This document shows, piece after piece, positions 49,701 through 59,154 of a DNA stretch of 64,000 bases. Each line of letters opens with the position of its first letter. Position 1 is the stretch's first letter. Position numbers and translations under genes: made by a program. Below the pieces are notes generated by a model. The model was not told the origin of the DNA. It was given only the letters and a program-made list of their open reading frames with translations, and searched no databases. This stretch comes from Bugulina stolonifera (Eukaryota; Bryozoa; Gymnolaemata; Cheilostomatida; Bugulidae). Location of the stretch: positions 16,354,099-16,418,098 of the forward strand of contig OW285193.1 of NCBI GenBank assembly GCA_935421135.1, written 5' to 3'.

Positions 49701-51524
49701 TTTGAAGCAGATATTCTAATAATAACCTTTGCAAATAAATAATCAAGAAAAGTACTGGCATATAAAAATTATTGTTACCTTGAGAAGTTACCATTTTCAA
49801 AGCGATAGTTTTTTCATAAGTCATAAGTGTAATTATATTCAGCTGCTCAAAGGCAAAGGCCCTATTGAAGTAATAACAAGTCTATCACTCTTTACTACTC
49901 ACCAAACCACAATACTACTCATCAAACCACAATACTAAGCAATGCCTTCTAATCCTATACATGTTGAGTAAGGAATAATTGAGTAAATACAAGTTAGCAG
50001 ACCAATTCTCAGCAAGGGCCAATGTCACATTTTGAAAATGTGATTATGACTGCGCATTACTGTGTATGACTGTGTTTGACTGCGTACATGTATGACTATG
50101 TATGACTATGTATGACTCTGTATGACTCTGTATGACTGTATATGACTGGTACACGACTGTATATGACTGTATATGTCTGTATATGACTGTGTATGTCTGC
50201 ACATGGCTGTATATGTTTGCATTTGGCTGTGCATGACTGTGTATGACTATGCGTGACTCTGTATGACTGTATATGAGTAATATGACTGTATATGTATGCA
50301 TCTGACTGTGTATGACAGTCAGACACACTCATACACAGTCAGACATAGTCATACACTGTCAGACACAGTCATACACAATCATACACAGTCATACACAGTC
50401 ATGATGACTGTGTCTGACTGTGTATGACTATGTATGACTGTGTATAACTGTGTCTGACTGTGTATGACATGACTATGCAAGTCAGCTCCTAACCCATAGG
50501 TCAGTCAACCAGCTTGCAATATCAAGAGTAGTTTGTCTGGTTAGCTTGTCTTCTTTGTTGACCAAGGAGTAACAGAGTGTTACTATACATGTATTTCTAC
50601 GGTACTAAGGGTGGCAGGCTTGCCAAGTTCCACTGATGAAAATCAAGGAGATTCAGCATTTGGGTGGGGGTGTCCATTTTTGGTGGGGTGGGATACCAAA
50701 TTTTGAGTTGAAAATCAGGGAGTCTCCTGCGGAATCAGGGAGACTTGGTAAGCCTGAAGGGTGGATGTACTGTATGTTATTACCAGTGAGGCTACTGCTA
50801 TAATACTTCTTGTGTATGCATCCAGTTTAATCTGCCTAACAAATTCCTCACGGTCATGTTACATTGGTTGGTTGCAAAACACTGGGGTGCACATAAATCA
50901 AACGTAGATGTGATTTTCCTTCATTGATAGTGGAAATGTAGCCCTTCTAGATTGAGTTCATTATGCACTAGAAGAGTAGTATTTATAATTCATGAATTAT
51001 CAAGTTAGTAATATACACAAGTATAACATATTATATCAAACTCACCTGTTTGATGATTTCAGAGCAATATGGATGCTACAGAGCAGAGCTGCCCCTGCTA
51101 TCATCCAATCAGAGGCACTAGTGAACACCTCCATGGGAAAGTGCCAGATGTGAACCATTAGCTGGGTGAAGTACGAATGAGATTCTGTTAAAGTGGCCAC
51201 AATCAAGGGAGTACCTGGTCTAGCGTATGCTATCAGTAAGAAAATGAGCCATAATGCCAGTGCCAGCAGGTCTGCTATAGTGACAGCAAGGAACAGGTAG
51301 TAGACGGGTGACACCTTTACCCTTTGCATTAATAATCGTACGAGTACAGCGATGCCAAACAGGTTCAGAACTACTCCAAAAGCGCAGACACCTGCATGTC
51401 CTAGACTTAGTCGCTTAGCTAGGTCACTCTCATCCCAGCTAGTGTATGTATCGTAGTTAGGTACGTATGTTGAGCTTTCATTGTACTGCCAATTGTCAGA
51501 GAATGAGTCTTGAGTGTCAGCCAT
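46786..51524 (-). CDS. Rhodopsin-type (class A) G protein-coupled receptor, copy B (5 visible exons)
   Basis: Exons in transcript order: 51046-51524, 48512-48677, 47958-48112, 47239-47447, 46786-46942. The first four exons have the same lengths as copy A (479, 166, 155, 209), and exon 1 differs by only about a dozen residues. Seven membrane segments are distributed as in copy A. The codon TAA that ends copy A after the residues INES is TCA here, so the tail runs on for 16 further mostly hydrophobic residues to a TGA at 46786-46788. The same exon 3/4 phase gap as in copy A is present. The shared gap in both copies argues for an unrecognised small exon, not a mutation. Confidence 0.75.
50041..50472. 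repeat. 10-bp minisatellite in GPCR B intron 1, partly inverted
   Basis: Same 10-bp unit as at 40020-40720, but the block at about 50316-50400 runs in the opposite orientation (CAGTCATACA), so the array contains an internal inverted repeat that can fold back. Confidence 0.88.
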
Positions 51525-52146
51525 GCCCTAGATTCTAGTATAGATGTTGATGAACTACAAGTGAAATGCCTACATAACAAATTACATTAGGCTACTGATC
51601 TTGGCCACAGCTGAATAGACCAATGAAAATAAATAGCCTTTGTGCACTAGCACTGGTATCCCTGACCTACTTTCTTTAATAACTAATTAGCCTCAGAGTA
51701 TCGTATATTATTACGATCAACGACTTTATGATGTATTTTCAGCACTAGCTAAAGGGCACAATATTGACAATAAGTCTACATTTGTATATACAAGTAGGCT
51801 GGCCTATCAACTATCATAGTACTTGTACATTGTTATGTTGCACATGGGTCTATATATTATTATTCTTGCAATGTCACGAGATAACTCTATGGTTGCAACT
51901 TCAGTAGTCTCCCTGATTTAAACTCTGACTTTGATACCCCACCTCATACAAATTACACTCTCATCCATATCCATATTACTGGCAGCCAGGCTCCCATCCA
52001 AATGCTGATCTCCCTCATTTTTAACAACAACCTATTGTAAATTCCAAAGTAATTTTGAGGTATAGTGAAAATCAAGAATATCAGACTAACTTCAGAGTAG
52101 CTACTTGACTTTTGCACTATAATGTGTCACACACGGCTTCATATGT

Positions 52147-53179
52147 ATGACACATACATGTACATGTATGTAATGCAATGTCATGGTCACACAAAAACTG
52201 GTGTTCACAGGTTTTCACGTGAACCAAACTTCTCCAATAGGTAAGATCTGCCGATGTACACAAAAAATGTAGGTTTGGCTACTGAAAACTTTTCCAAATC
52301 TGCACTGATGCTGATAATTTAGTCGTAACGGTAGAATTGGCCCCTTCAATTTTGCACTATGATATGTTGTACCTAATGTTTCAATGAATCTTATATGATG
52401 CAGTCATGTAGTTGATTGAATCAGCTGTCTCTTTCCTTTATAACTAAGTTTACTCAATGGCTCTGGGTTTACGCACTGAGAGTGAAATTTGAGGTTGGGT
52501 GTAGAGAACAGAAATCAGCAGACCAAAAAATATTTTGGTGATAGACTATAATACAAGTGATATTTCGCACTTTTTAGTTAAAATATACAATTGTGTGCAA
52601 TCTGTAGTAAGATGGTGTTGATATAAACGCATATTCTACCATTTACGAAAGGAAATAGTTAAAAATTAAACCAAGTAGACCAATACCAGTAGGCCAGTAC
52701 ATATAATTTAAGCAGAATCTACAATTAGGAAATAGTTAAACATCAAAACAAATAGTTTTACATGACTTGTATATATTTAGGAATTAGCAAATAATTTTAT
52801 ATACTCTTTGTAATCTATTTCTGTCCTGATGGATCTGACCATCTCAGGAGTTTGATGCTCTTTGATGTGTTCTGTATAAACTGTTGATTACACAGAGTCG
52901 GTAGATGCTTCACCTAAAATAGTATAAGTGTGATAATGATTGAATGGGACACATTGAGTAAGGCTAGCATAATTTTCAATTTCTGAAAAAGAATCGCAAA
53001 CAAAAGTGGTTGCCCTTGAATACTGTTTTTATTTGATATGAACACCAGTAAAGATCCTGCTACTTTACTAGAGTCATATTTTCACAGAAAGAGGTCACAG
53101 TCCAGTGTAAACGTATCTGAAGAGAGTATGAGCCCATTAGCATCATGGACTCATGAATAATCCATGCAAGTAGTATAGT
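52147..53179. other. 3' flank of a third, diverged GPCR-type duplication unit
   Basis: Bases 52790-52930 align with the sequence just downstream of the stop codons of GPCR A (about 37213-37345) and GPCR B (about 46515-46645), for example TATACTCTTTGT, ATGGATCTGA and ATCTCA followed by GAGTTT. The similarity is lower than between A and B. The coding part would lie to the right, but the Polinton begins at 53180. The first 600 bases of this stretch show no gene. Confidence 0.65.
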
Positions 53180-53539
53180 CAGTGCACTTCTAGACAGACA
53201 CGCACTCATTGACCCCTGTTTTCAACCAATCACAAGCCGGTATTTCCGATTTCAACCAATCACAGAAGAGCACAAAAATTTTGCACACGACCTTGCCAAG
53301 GTCACCCCAAAATCCCCCCTTCTGATTGGTCGAAAAAACATTTGCACACTTGACCCCGAACCCGGCCACGACCCCTTCCCTTCCTCCTTCCCACCCTCCT
53401 CCCCTCCCCCTCCCCCACCTCCCACTCCTCCCCCCTCCCCGCCACCGCCCTCGTCCCGTCCGCGCCACCGCCGTCGCCGCCGCCGCCACCGCCGCCCTCA
53501 CCACCGCCGTCGCCGCCGCCACCACCACCGCCCTCACCA

Positions 53540-53570
<31 letters not shown>

Positions 53571-53897
53571 CGCCACCACCACCACCGCCGCCACCACCAC
53601 CACCGCCACCGCCGCCGCCGCCGCCACCACCACCACCACCACCGCCGCCGCCGCCGCCGCCGCCGCCATCACCGTCATCACCGCCACCCCTCCTCCACCG
53701 CCGCCCACCCTCCCCACCCCGCAACCCCCACTCACCCGAACGACCAATCGTTTGAGGCGGTCAAGCCGCGTCCGCCCACGTTGCGTGCGGCGCCGACCGT
53801 ACACGTGGAGGCGACGCCGGTGCCCCGTATCCACCGGGCCAAGCGACTAGGCAGCGGCCCGCCGCCCATTCCGAGTTCCACTGGGGTGGGACTATAA
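53180..53897. repeat. Left terminal inverted repeat of the Polinton
   Basis: It is the reverse complement of 63283-64000, without length difference, and the translated frames of both copies match exactly across 53190-53850. The outer 160 bases carry several CCAAT boxes (ACCAATCA type). The central part (about 53450-53690) is a (CCG/CCA) trinucleotide tract whose complementary strand is GGN repeats. The inner edge ends at ACTATAA, where the left side continues as the TATA box of the first gene. The outer boundary could lie a few bases further left. Confidence 0.92.
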
Positions 53898-53899
53898 AA
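53889..53899 (+). promoter_or_regulatory. TATA box of the first Polinton gene
   Basis: ACTATAAAAG spans the inner edge of the left TIR, about 60 bases before the ATG at 53954. The upstream TIR offers CCAAT boxes and a GC-rich block, so the TIR probably serves as the promoter region for the plus-strand genes. Confidence 0.6.
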
Positions 53900-53953
53900 G
53901 ATAAGTTTGACTGATGATAGTATTAATACAAAGAAGACTTAGTCATAGCAAAC

Positions 53954-55282
53954 ATGTCTTTTCTCACCAAAGGAGCAGCGGGGAGATATGTACTTTTAAA
54001 GGAAGTCCTCCCGAAGTCTGTATGGGATTATATGATCAAAAGTAATATCGAAGAAGCGAATAGTCCATGGATGTGGTATTGGGTTGACAGACTCGCTCAT
54101 AATTCCTTAGTGGTAGAGCTTGCCATCTATTTTAGAACACTTTCACTCTCTATGAATATCCCTTTTAAGATAGGAGAGGAAAAGTTGAGGAAAATGGCAC
54201 TTTGTTATGAAGACTTAACAGGAGCTAGGTCAAGATTTTCATCTATGGTAGAAACAAAAAACGCATCCGTTTCTTCTCCCTTACTCCTTCTTAGGAATGC
54301 AGAGTTGTCAACCTGGTGTAGAGTGGAGGTTGAGAAGATTATTGAAGATAGAAACTGGGATGAAACTGGTGTGGGAGCGGAGGCCACTTTTAACACTCAC
54401 TTCTTACTATATCTGGATAATGAACCTGGTGGGGAAGGTTCAAAGAATGAACTCTATCATAGAGTATTGAACATATTAAAGGATGGGGCAAGAAGATGTC
54501 GCTTTGAGGATGGGAAGGAGAAATCGCGAGCGAAGAGGAGTTACAATGAAGAAAGCATCCCTGGTTTAATTCTTAGTAGAGGTAATACGCTATATGCAGG
54601 GCGATTGTTTGGAGAACTAGATCCATCCAAAAATGGGTTAGAGGTGATAAGAAGTCCTTCACCAGGAGATGCTAGATTAGAGGTGAGAGAGACTTCTACA
54701 GGAGAGACTAACCAGGTTATGATAGAAGAGGTTGAAATGTGTGACATTGGAGAACTAGATTCATCCAAAAACGGGTTAGAGGAGATAAGAAGCCCTTCAC
54801 CAGGAGAAGCTAGGGTGGAAGTGAGAGAGACTTCTACAGGAGAGAATAAGCAGATTATGATAGAAGAGCAAACTCATGTAGAAACTAAAGAAGAGGTTGA
54901 AATGTGTGACAAAAGGGAACAAGAGATTAGAAAGATAGAACAAGAATTGGCACTAAAGAAAGTGGAATTGGCAGGAGCACTGGGGTGGAAAGAAGCACTA
55001 GAGATGCAACAGAGAATTGATGCAAGAAAAGAGAGAAGAACAAATCGCATTGCCTTCTTAGAAAAAAAGTTAACAGAGGAAAGAATGGAAAAAGAGAGGT
55101 TAATGATGGAAATCGAGCGTTTGCAAAAAGAAGAAGAAGAAGAAAAAATGGATAGTGTATCAATTATTGATCACATAATTCCCCACCTGGCTAACAAACT
55201 AGATGATAATGATGCAAAAGCAGAAGGGGAAGATAGTAAACTGCCACAGTGGGTTCCAACAGGAGAAAGTAATGATGAATAA
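53954..55282 (+). CDS. Polinton unknown protein 1, coiled-coil, 442 aa
   Basis: I do not recognise this family. Residues 1-190 look globular, with tryptophan-rich segments (SPWMWYWVDRL) and conserved-looking helices. Residues about 219-310 contain an imperfect internal duplication that begins GELD.SKNGLE.IRSPSPG and ends in EVEMCD. Residues about 315-400 are a long charged coiled coil rich in E, K and R. The tail is acidic. No polymerase, helicase or primase motif is visible, although in many Polintons a replication gene is found near one end. It lies first behind the TIR promoter and 40 bases before the next gene. A structural or replication-accessory role are both possible. Confidence 0.8.
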   Translation: MSFLTKGAAGRYVLLKEVLPKSVWDYMIKSNIEEANSPWMWYWVDRLAHNSLVVELAIYFRTLSLSMNIPFKIGEEKLRKMALCYEDLTGARSRFSSMVETKNASVSSPLLLLRNAELSTWCRVEVEKIIEDRNWDETGVGAEATFNTHFLLYLDNEPGGEGSKNELYHRVLNILKDGARRCRFEDGKEKSRAKRSYNEESIPGLILSRGNTLYAGRLFGELDPSKNGLEVIRSPSPGDARLEVRETSTGETNQVMIEEVEMCDIGELDSSKNGLEEIRSPSPGEARVEVRETSTGENKQIMIEEQTHVETKEEVEMCDKREQEIRKIEQELALKKVELAGALGWKEALEMQQRIDARKERRTNRIAFLEKKLTEERMEKERLMMEIERLQKEEEEEKMDSVSIIDHIIPHLANKLDDNDAKAEGEDSKLPQWVPTGESNDE

Positions 55283-55322
55283 AAGTGTATAGATTCCAAT
55301 CGTTCTCTCAAACAAGGGCAAG

Positions 55323-55730
55323 ATGTCAAAGCAAGAGGTAGTATGTAGAAATGAGAATTATGAAGATGTGGCTGATGGTCTCTTAGATGAAGTAGTAGCT
55401 ATCTCTGCTGAAGAGGGAAGGGAGCGAATAGGAGAGAGAAGCAACAAAAGAAAGAAGTTCACATTCTACATAATCATAATACTATTTATACTTTCTTGCT
55501 CATCTTTATCACCATCAGTTTACACATATCTAAGTGATAGGGAACCACCCAATGGCAAAGACAAAGGAGTACTTAAGCAAGGACACTTTTTAAAAACAAA
55601 CACAACTCTATTAGCTACTCAACTGGATCAGCATGCGTCCACACCAAGAAATCGATCTTCGCTTGCAGAGTCCCTTCACAGCTCTAGTCTGTGGTCCAAC
55701 AGGGAGTGGAAAAACGGAACTACTATTTAG
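55323..55730 (+). CDS. Polinton small membrane protein, 135 aa
   Basis: A hydrophilic N-terminus of about 48 residues with a basic end (SNKRKK) is followed by one strong hydrophobic segment (about residues 49-66, FYIIIILFILSC) and a C-terminal part of about 65 residues. The arrangement fits a single-pass membrane protein, either orientation. It starts 40 bases after gene 1, and its last 98 bases overlap the start of the ATPase gene in another frame. Function unknown. Membrane-active virion or release proteins are plausible for a capsid-forming element, but this is inference. Confidence 0.7.
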   Translation: MSKQEVVCRNENYEDVADGLLDEVVAISAEEGRERIGERSNKRKKFTFYIIIILFILSCSSLSPSVYTYLSDREPPNGKDKGVLKQGHFLKTNTTLLATQLDQHASTPRNRSSLAESLHSSSLWSNREWKNGTTI

Positions 55731-56292
55731 TCTTATTAGGAGAGTTGATGAAATTGCTTCACCCACTCCTGTTGAAATCATTTACTGCTATGGAGTTTGG
55801 CAACGCCGCTTTGAGGATTACAAGGATAAAGTAAGGTTTCATTCAGGACTCATTGATGTAGAAATGGATATAGAGCGTGATGGGAAGAATCGCTGGCTCA
55901 TCATTGATGACTTGATGGGTGAAGTCGGGGGGAAAGAGACTACTAATGCAATCTTTACAAAGTTCAGTCACCACCTGAACATAAGCGTCTTTTTCTTACT
56001 ACAGAACCTTTTCCCGAAAGATAATAGAACAGTGTCAATAAACTCGCAGTACTTTTTCTTGTTCAAGAATCCCAGAGACGGAATGTCTGTTACCAATCTT
56101 GCAAAGCAGGCTTTTCCTCAGAGTACAAGAGCTGTTCAAGAAGCTTTTAGTGATGCTACACGTAAGCCACACTCTTTTCTATTCTTGAATCTTCGCCAGG
56201 AAACCCCGGAGTGGGCTAGACTGATCGGTAATTTTGCTTCTGAGCACTCTCCCATGACTGTATATATCCCGAATACCCTGGAATATAAGTAG
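55633..56292 (+). CDS. Genome-packaging ATPase (FtsK/HerA, A32-like)
   Basis: A 219-residue P-loop ATPase of the type that pumps DNA into the capsid in Polintons, adintoviruses, virophages and poxviruses. Walker A is GPTGSGKT at residues 21-28, Walker B is RWLIIDD with acidic residues at about 92-93. The family block ISVFFLLQNLFPKD followed by NSQYFFLFKNPRD (about residues 119-150) is present and intact. The start ATG lies within the preceding gene's reading frame region, 98 bases of overlap in a different frame. A later start would remove the sequence before Walker A, so this ATG is preferred. Confidence 0.93.
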   Translation: MRPHQEIDLRLQSPFTALVCGPTGSGKTELLFSLIRRVDEIASPTPVEIIYCYGVWQRRFEDYKDKVRFHSGLIDVEMDIERDGKNRWLIIDDLMGEVGGKETTNAIFTKFSHHLNISVFFLLQNLFPKDNRTVSINSQYFFLFKNPRDGMSVTNLAKQAFPQSTRAVQEAFSDATRKPHSFLFLNLRQETPEWARLIGNFASEHSPMTVYIPNTLEYK

Positions 56293-56357
56293 CATTCACA
56301 TCTCTACTCTCTCCATAAACTGTCTTGGACTCGAAGAGAGCGCATCCATCATCAAGC

Positions 56358-56723
56358 ATGAGATACATTAATTCACCCGAGTATTCTCCAAGGTTGAGGA
56401 GGAATGCCTTGAGTATATATGCACTGACGAAAGCATCTGCAACCATCAGAGATTCAACCATTGCTGAGGCTAACAAAGACCTTATACTCGCTCTTGTTGA
56501 GTGTGCTAGAAATGTATTATTAGGTAATGTTCATCTAACTACCGCTCAGTTGAACTCTCTACGTCGACATAGAAGGGCCATTGAGGATCTCACCAACTCT
56601 CGTACTAGTGTGAGGCAGAAAAAGTTAATCCTACAACGTGGCGGATTTTTAGGTCTTCTTTTGAAGCCATTGGCAAGTTTACTTGGAGGTGTGCTTGGTG
56701 GATTAGGCGGTGGACGAAGGTGA
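56358..56723 (+). CDS. Polinton conserved small protein with hydrophobic C-terminus, 121 aa
   Basis: The first ATG of the frame is 56358. An upstream in-frame TTG at 56325 is not a likely eukaryotic start. The central region (LILALVECARNVLLGNVHLT, then basic RRHRRAIEDL) and the end (LILQRGGFLGLLLKPLASLL, Gly-rich tail) match the pattern of a small protein found beside the ATPase in many animal Polintons, as I recall it. The C-terminus could be an amphipathic or membrane-active helix. It lies 65 bases after the ATPase and ends one base before the next ATG. Role unknown, perhaps a virion component. Confidence 0.8.
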   Translation: MRYINSPEYSPRLRRNALSIYALTKASATIRDSTIAEANKDLILALVECARNVLLGNVHLTTAQLNSLRRHRRAIEDLTNSRTSVRQKKLILQRGGFLGLLLKPLASLLGGVLGGLGGGRR

Positions 56724-56724
56724 A

Positions 56725-57294
56725 ATGAGTCTCAAGTTTTCTAAAAAGTATCTTCTTATGGATAAACATACATATGAATCAATGAATAGTAGAAACAACA
56801 AAAAAGAAGGAGAGCATCTACCCTCACTCTCTACAAATGGGGATCTACTCCTGGCAGAAAAAAGCAGAAAAGATGTAATATCTAACCTCAAAAACTCTGA
56901 TACAGACATCTACTCTCAGCTAGAGCAACATGCTCATAAAATGAATAAGTTCCTAAAAGAGTTGGAGAGATCACGCCATCCGCAGCAGGAGTTGTATAAT
57001 ACATTAGAGGGAATTAACACTAGGTTTAATGAAATGCATACATGGAGACAAAGAGAAGAAGAAGCACAAGAGCGAGGGCGAGAGAAAAAAAGAGATGATG
57101 AAAAGAGGCGAAGTGGCTCAAGGTCACCACTACCACACCCATATAGGAGAGAAACAAAACCAGAGAGGTCAGAAGCTGGCGCACGTTGGAGTGGGAAGGG
57201 TGAAAATAGAAGTCCTATCAAAACTAGGTCTAGGCGAAAGCTTCCTAAAACCCCTCTTGCAAGCAATAGTAAAACAGAAAGATGGATGATATAG
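56725..57294 (+). CDS. Polinton basic coiled-coil protein, 189 aa
   Basis: The start is the ATG at 56725, since the in-frame codon at 56710 is GTG. The N-terminus (LKFSKKYLLMDKHTYESMN) resembles the opening of a protein often encoded next to the capsid genes in Polintons. Residues about 60-110 are helical with possible coiled coil. The C-terminal 80 residues are highly basic with RS/RR-rich stretches that could bind DNA or act as a nuclear signal. Its end overlaps the integrase start by 13 bases. Function unknown. A core or DNA-condensing protein is a reasonable guess. Confidence 0.75.
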   Translation: MSLKFSKKYLLMDKHTYESMNSRNNKKEGEHLPSLSTNGDLLLAEKSRKDVISNLKNSDTDIYSQLEQHAHKMNKFLKELERSRHPQQELYNTLEGINTRFNEMHTWRQREEEAQERGREKKRDDEKRRSGSRSPLPHPYRRETKPERSEAGARWSGKGENRSPIKTRSRRKLPKTPLASNSKTERWMI

Positions 57295-58352
57295 ATGAAG
57301 GTCTACGTGATATTTACTTCTCCCCTCCTCAACCACCATCTTTTGGAGGAAAGAGAAAGTTAGTTTTAGCTTCTCCTCCTGGTATTAATGAGAATGATGT
57401 TGAGAAGTGGTTGAGAAGTCAAGACGCATACACTCTTCATCGCCCGATTAGAATGAAGTTTACAAGGAGAAAAACGTTTGTGAGTGGGATTGGTGAACAA
57501 CTCCAGGCAGATCTCGTGGATGTGCGTGCGCACAAGGACTCAAATGATGGAGTAACATTTTTGCTCACCTGCATAGATGCCTTCTCACGGAAAGCATGGG
57601 TCTTTCCTCTTCATTCCAAGTCTGGTCTGGAAGTGTCCAATGCACTCATCTCTCTATTCGAAAATGAAAGCTTTAGACAAATACAAACTGATAAAGGTAA
57701 GGAGTTCCTAAACAGAAGGGTGAGTGAAGTGCTAAAGAAGTATGGAGTTAGCCATTTCACCTCTGAGAATGAGATCATCAAGGCTGCTCTTGTTGAACGC
57801 TTTAATAGAACATTGAGAGGGAAAATTCATCGTCTACTCACTTATAGAGGGGATGGACGCTACTTAGAAGATGTAGAAGACCTAGTCCAAGGATATAACA
57901 ACAGTTTTAATAGGTCAATTGGAATGAAACCTATTGAGGTTGATTACGATAATCAAGAAGAGGTTTGGGTTCGGTTAAATGAGTTCTCACCTAAACGATG
58001 GTTAAAGAAAACAAGAGTAAAATACTCACCAGGTGATCATGTTCGGATTTCGATGGCTCGTAGTAGCTTTGAGCGAGGGTTCACACCAAACTGGTCAACC
58101 GAGATATTCACCATAAAAGCAGTCAAGGCACATACCTCACCTCCTGTCTATACACTGGAAGACCTAAACAAAGAAGGAGTAGATGGAACATTCTATGCAC
58201 AAGAATTGCAACATGTTAACCTACCTGAAATCTTTAGAGTTGAGAAAGTCATACGTAAACGGAGAAGGAGAGGAAAAGAAGAGAGTTTCGTGAAATGGAG
58301 TGGTTATCCCTCTTCATTTAATAGTTGGATAGATTCTAGTCAGTTTGTGTAA
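57282..58352 (+). CDS. Retroviral-type integrase with C-terminal chromodomain
   Basis: A 356-residue integrase, the enzyme that inserts Polinton DNA into the host. The rve catalytic core runs from about residue 70 to 210 with the D,D,E triad visible as QADLVD (Asp 77), QTDKGKEF (Asp 137) and ALVERFNRT (Glu 172), normal spacing. A beta-rich region with PGDHVRIS follows at about 245-300. The last about 40 residues are a chromodomain (FRVEKVIRKR, FVKWSGYP, WIDSSQF), which in related integrases directs insertion to modified histone tails. A zinc-binding HHCC domain is not obvious at the N-terminus. The reading frame is intact and overlaps the upstream gene by 13 bases. Confidence 0.94.
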   Translation: MDDIDEGLRDIYFSPPQPPSFGGKRKLVLASPPGINENDVEKWLRSQDAYTLHRPIRMKFTRRKTFVSGIGEQLQADLVDVRAHKDSNDGVTFLLTCIDAFSRKAWVFPLHSKSGLEVSNALISLFENESFRQIQTDKGKEFLNRRVSEVLKKYGVSHFTSENEIIKAALVERFNRTLRGKIHRLLTYRGDGRYLEDVEDLVQGYNNSFNRSIGMKPIEVDYDNQEEVWVRLNEFSPKRWLKKTRVKYSPGDHVRISMARSSFERGFTPNWSTEIFTIKAVKAHTSPPVYTLEDLNKEGVDGTFYAQELQHVNLPEIFRVEKVIRKRRRRGKEESFVKWSGYPSSFNSWIDSSQFV

Positions 58353-58364
58353 GATCAAAGGTAG

Positions 58365-58370
58365 TATAAA
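58365..58370 (+). promoter_or_regulatory. TATA box of the minor capsid gene
   Basis: TATAAA lies in the 54-base gap between integrase and minor capsid genes, 37 bases before the ATG at 58407. A TCACTCTC element that could be an initiator lies directly between them. This suggests separate transcription of the capsid genes. Confidence 0.55.
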
Positions 58371-58406
58371 TTCGATATGTAAGTTCAGTTTTGCTCACTC
58401 TCAAAG

Positions 58407-59153
58407 ATGGCCTTCAATGTCACACTTACCTCAAATGTACGCATCGGTGGGAGTGACACAAACACCAATGCTCACTTCATTACGAAGCTAGCCAAGACAT
58501 TGAAGCTTCACTCATCACAGTGGGAGGTTGGGTTACTTGACATTCAGTACCCTGCATCCTGGAGAAATGTGGAAGATGGCTATGTAGTGGTTACGAATAC
58601 AAAAGATGGAGTCAAACGAAAATGTGAAATCAGGAGTGGAAGGTATGCTTCCATGGGTGAACTTTTGAGTGAGATCAATAGAATACTAATAAACTACGAC
58701 TTAGAAAAAGTAGTGAGCTTTTACTATGATAGTCTACGGAATGAAACCTTCCTCATGTTGAGAGAACAGGAACACTCTGTCATGATGTCACGTGATGTTG
58801 CGTGGGTGTTGGGATTCGAACCTGATGTAGAATATGCTGCGGAAATCAACAGGAGTCAAAACCCTCCAGACATCAATGCTGGTTTCACATCCCTCTATGT
58901 CTACTCCTCCGTAGTCTCACCAAGACATGTTGGAGATAGTCTAGTCCCCCTACTTCGCACAGTTCCTATAACAGAGAGTGAAAGAAATAGCACCGTTTTC
59001 TTTGAGTTTTCGAATGTTCAATACTCTCCAGTGTCTAATACAAGCACAGACCTCATCGAGGTAGATATAAGACGTGATGATGGAGAAAGGGTCTCATTTC
59101 GCAGTGGAAAGGTTGTGCTGACGGTTCGTTTCAGACCGCGTGGAGAGAAATAA
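58407..59153 (+). CDS. Minor capsid protein (penton-like, single jelly roll)
   Basis: A 248-residue protein. The N-terminal pattern FNVTLTSNV followed by NAHFITKLAKTLKLHSSQWE and VGLLDIQYPASW is typical of the Polinton minor capsid protein, which forms the pentameric vertices with a single jelly-roll fold. The rest alternates short beta strands. It directly precedes the protein VI-like gene and the major capsid gene, the usual capsid cluster. A TATA box is found 37 bases upstream. Its stop codon lies one base before the next ATG. Confidence 0.9.
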   Translation: MAFNVTLTSNVRIGGSDTNTNAHFITKLAKTLKLHSSQWEVGLLDIQYPASWRNVEDGYVVVTNTKDGVKRKCEIRSGRYASMGELLSEINRILINYDLEKVVSFYYDSLRNETFLMLREQEHSVMMSRDVAWVLGFEPDVEYAAEINRSQNPPDINAGFTSLYVYSSVVSPRHVGDSLVPLLRTVPITESERNSTVFFEFSNVQYSPVSNTSTDLIEVDIRRDDGERVSFRSGKVVLTVRFRPRGEK

Positions 59154-59154
59154 C

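Larger units (their letters stand above)
45418..52146. repeat. Tandem duplication, unit B (carries GPCR copy B)
   Basis: Same order and strand as unit A (36268-44353). Differences include no LTRs, an extra about 320 bp near 45664-45986, an extra about 425 bp near 48738-49163 whose ends carry GCAGAAATAT and its inverted match, and an extra about 260 bp near 49765-50022. The 425-bp piece may be a MITE. Confidence 0.85.

Noticed and set aside
53190..53834. Long open frames in the left TIR (214, 174 and 140 aa), repeated at 63346-63990
   Set aside because: They are runs of Ala, Val, Gly, Thr or Arg caused by the GGN/CCN repeats, open in several overlapping frames at once, with no domain and no sensible start context.
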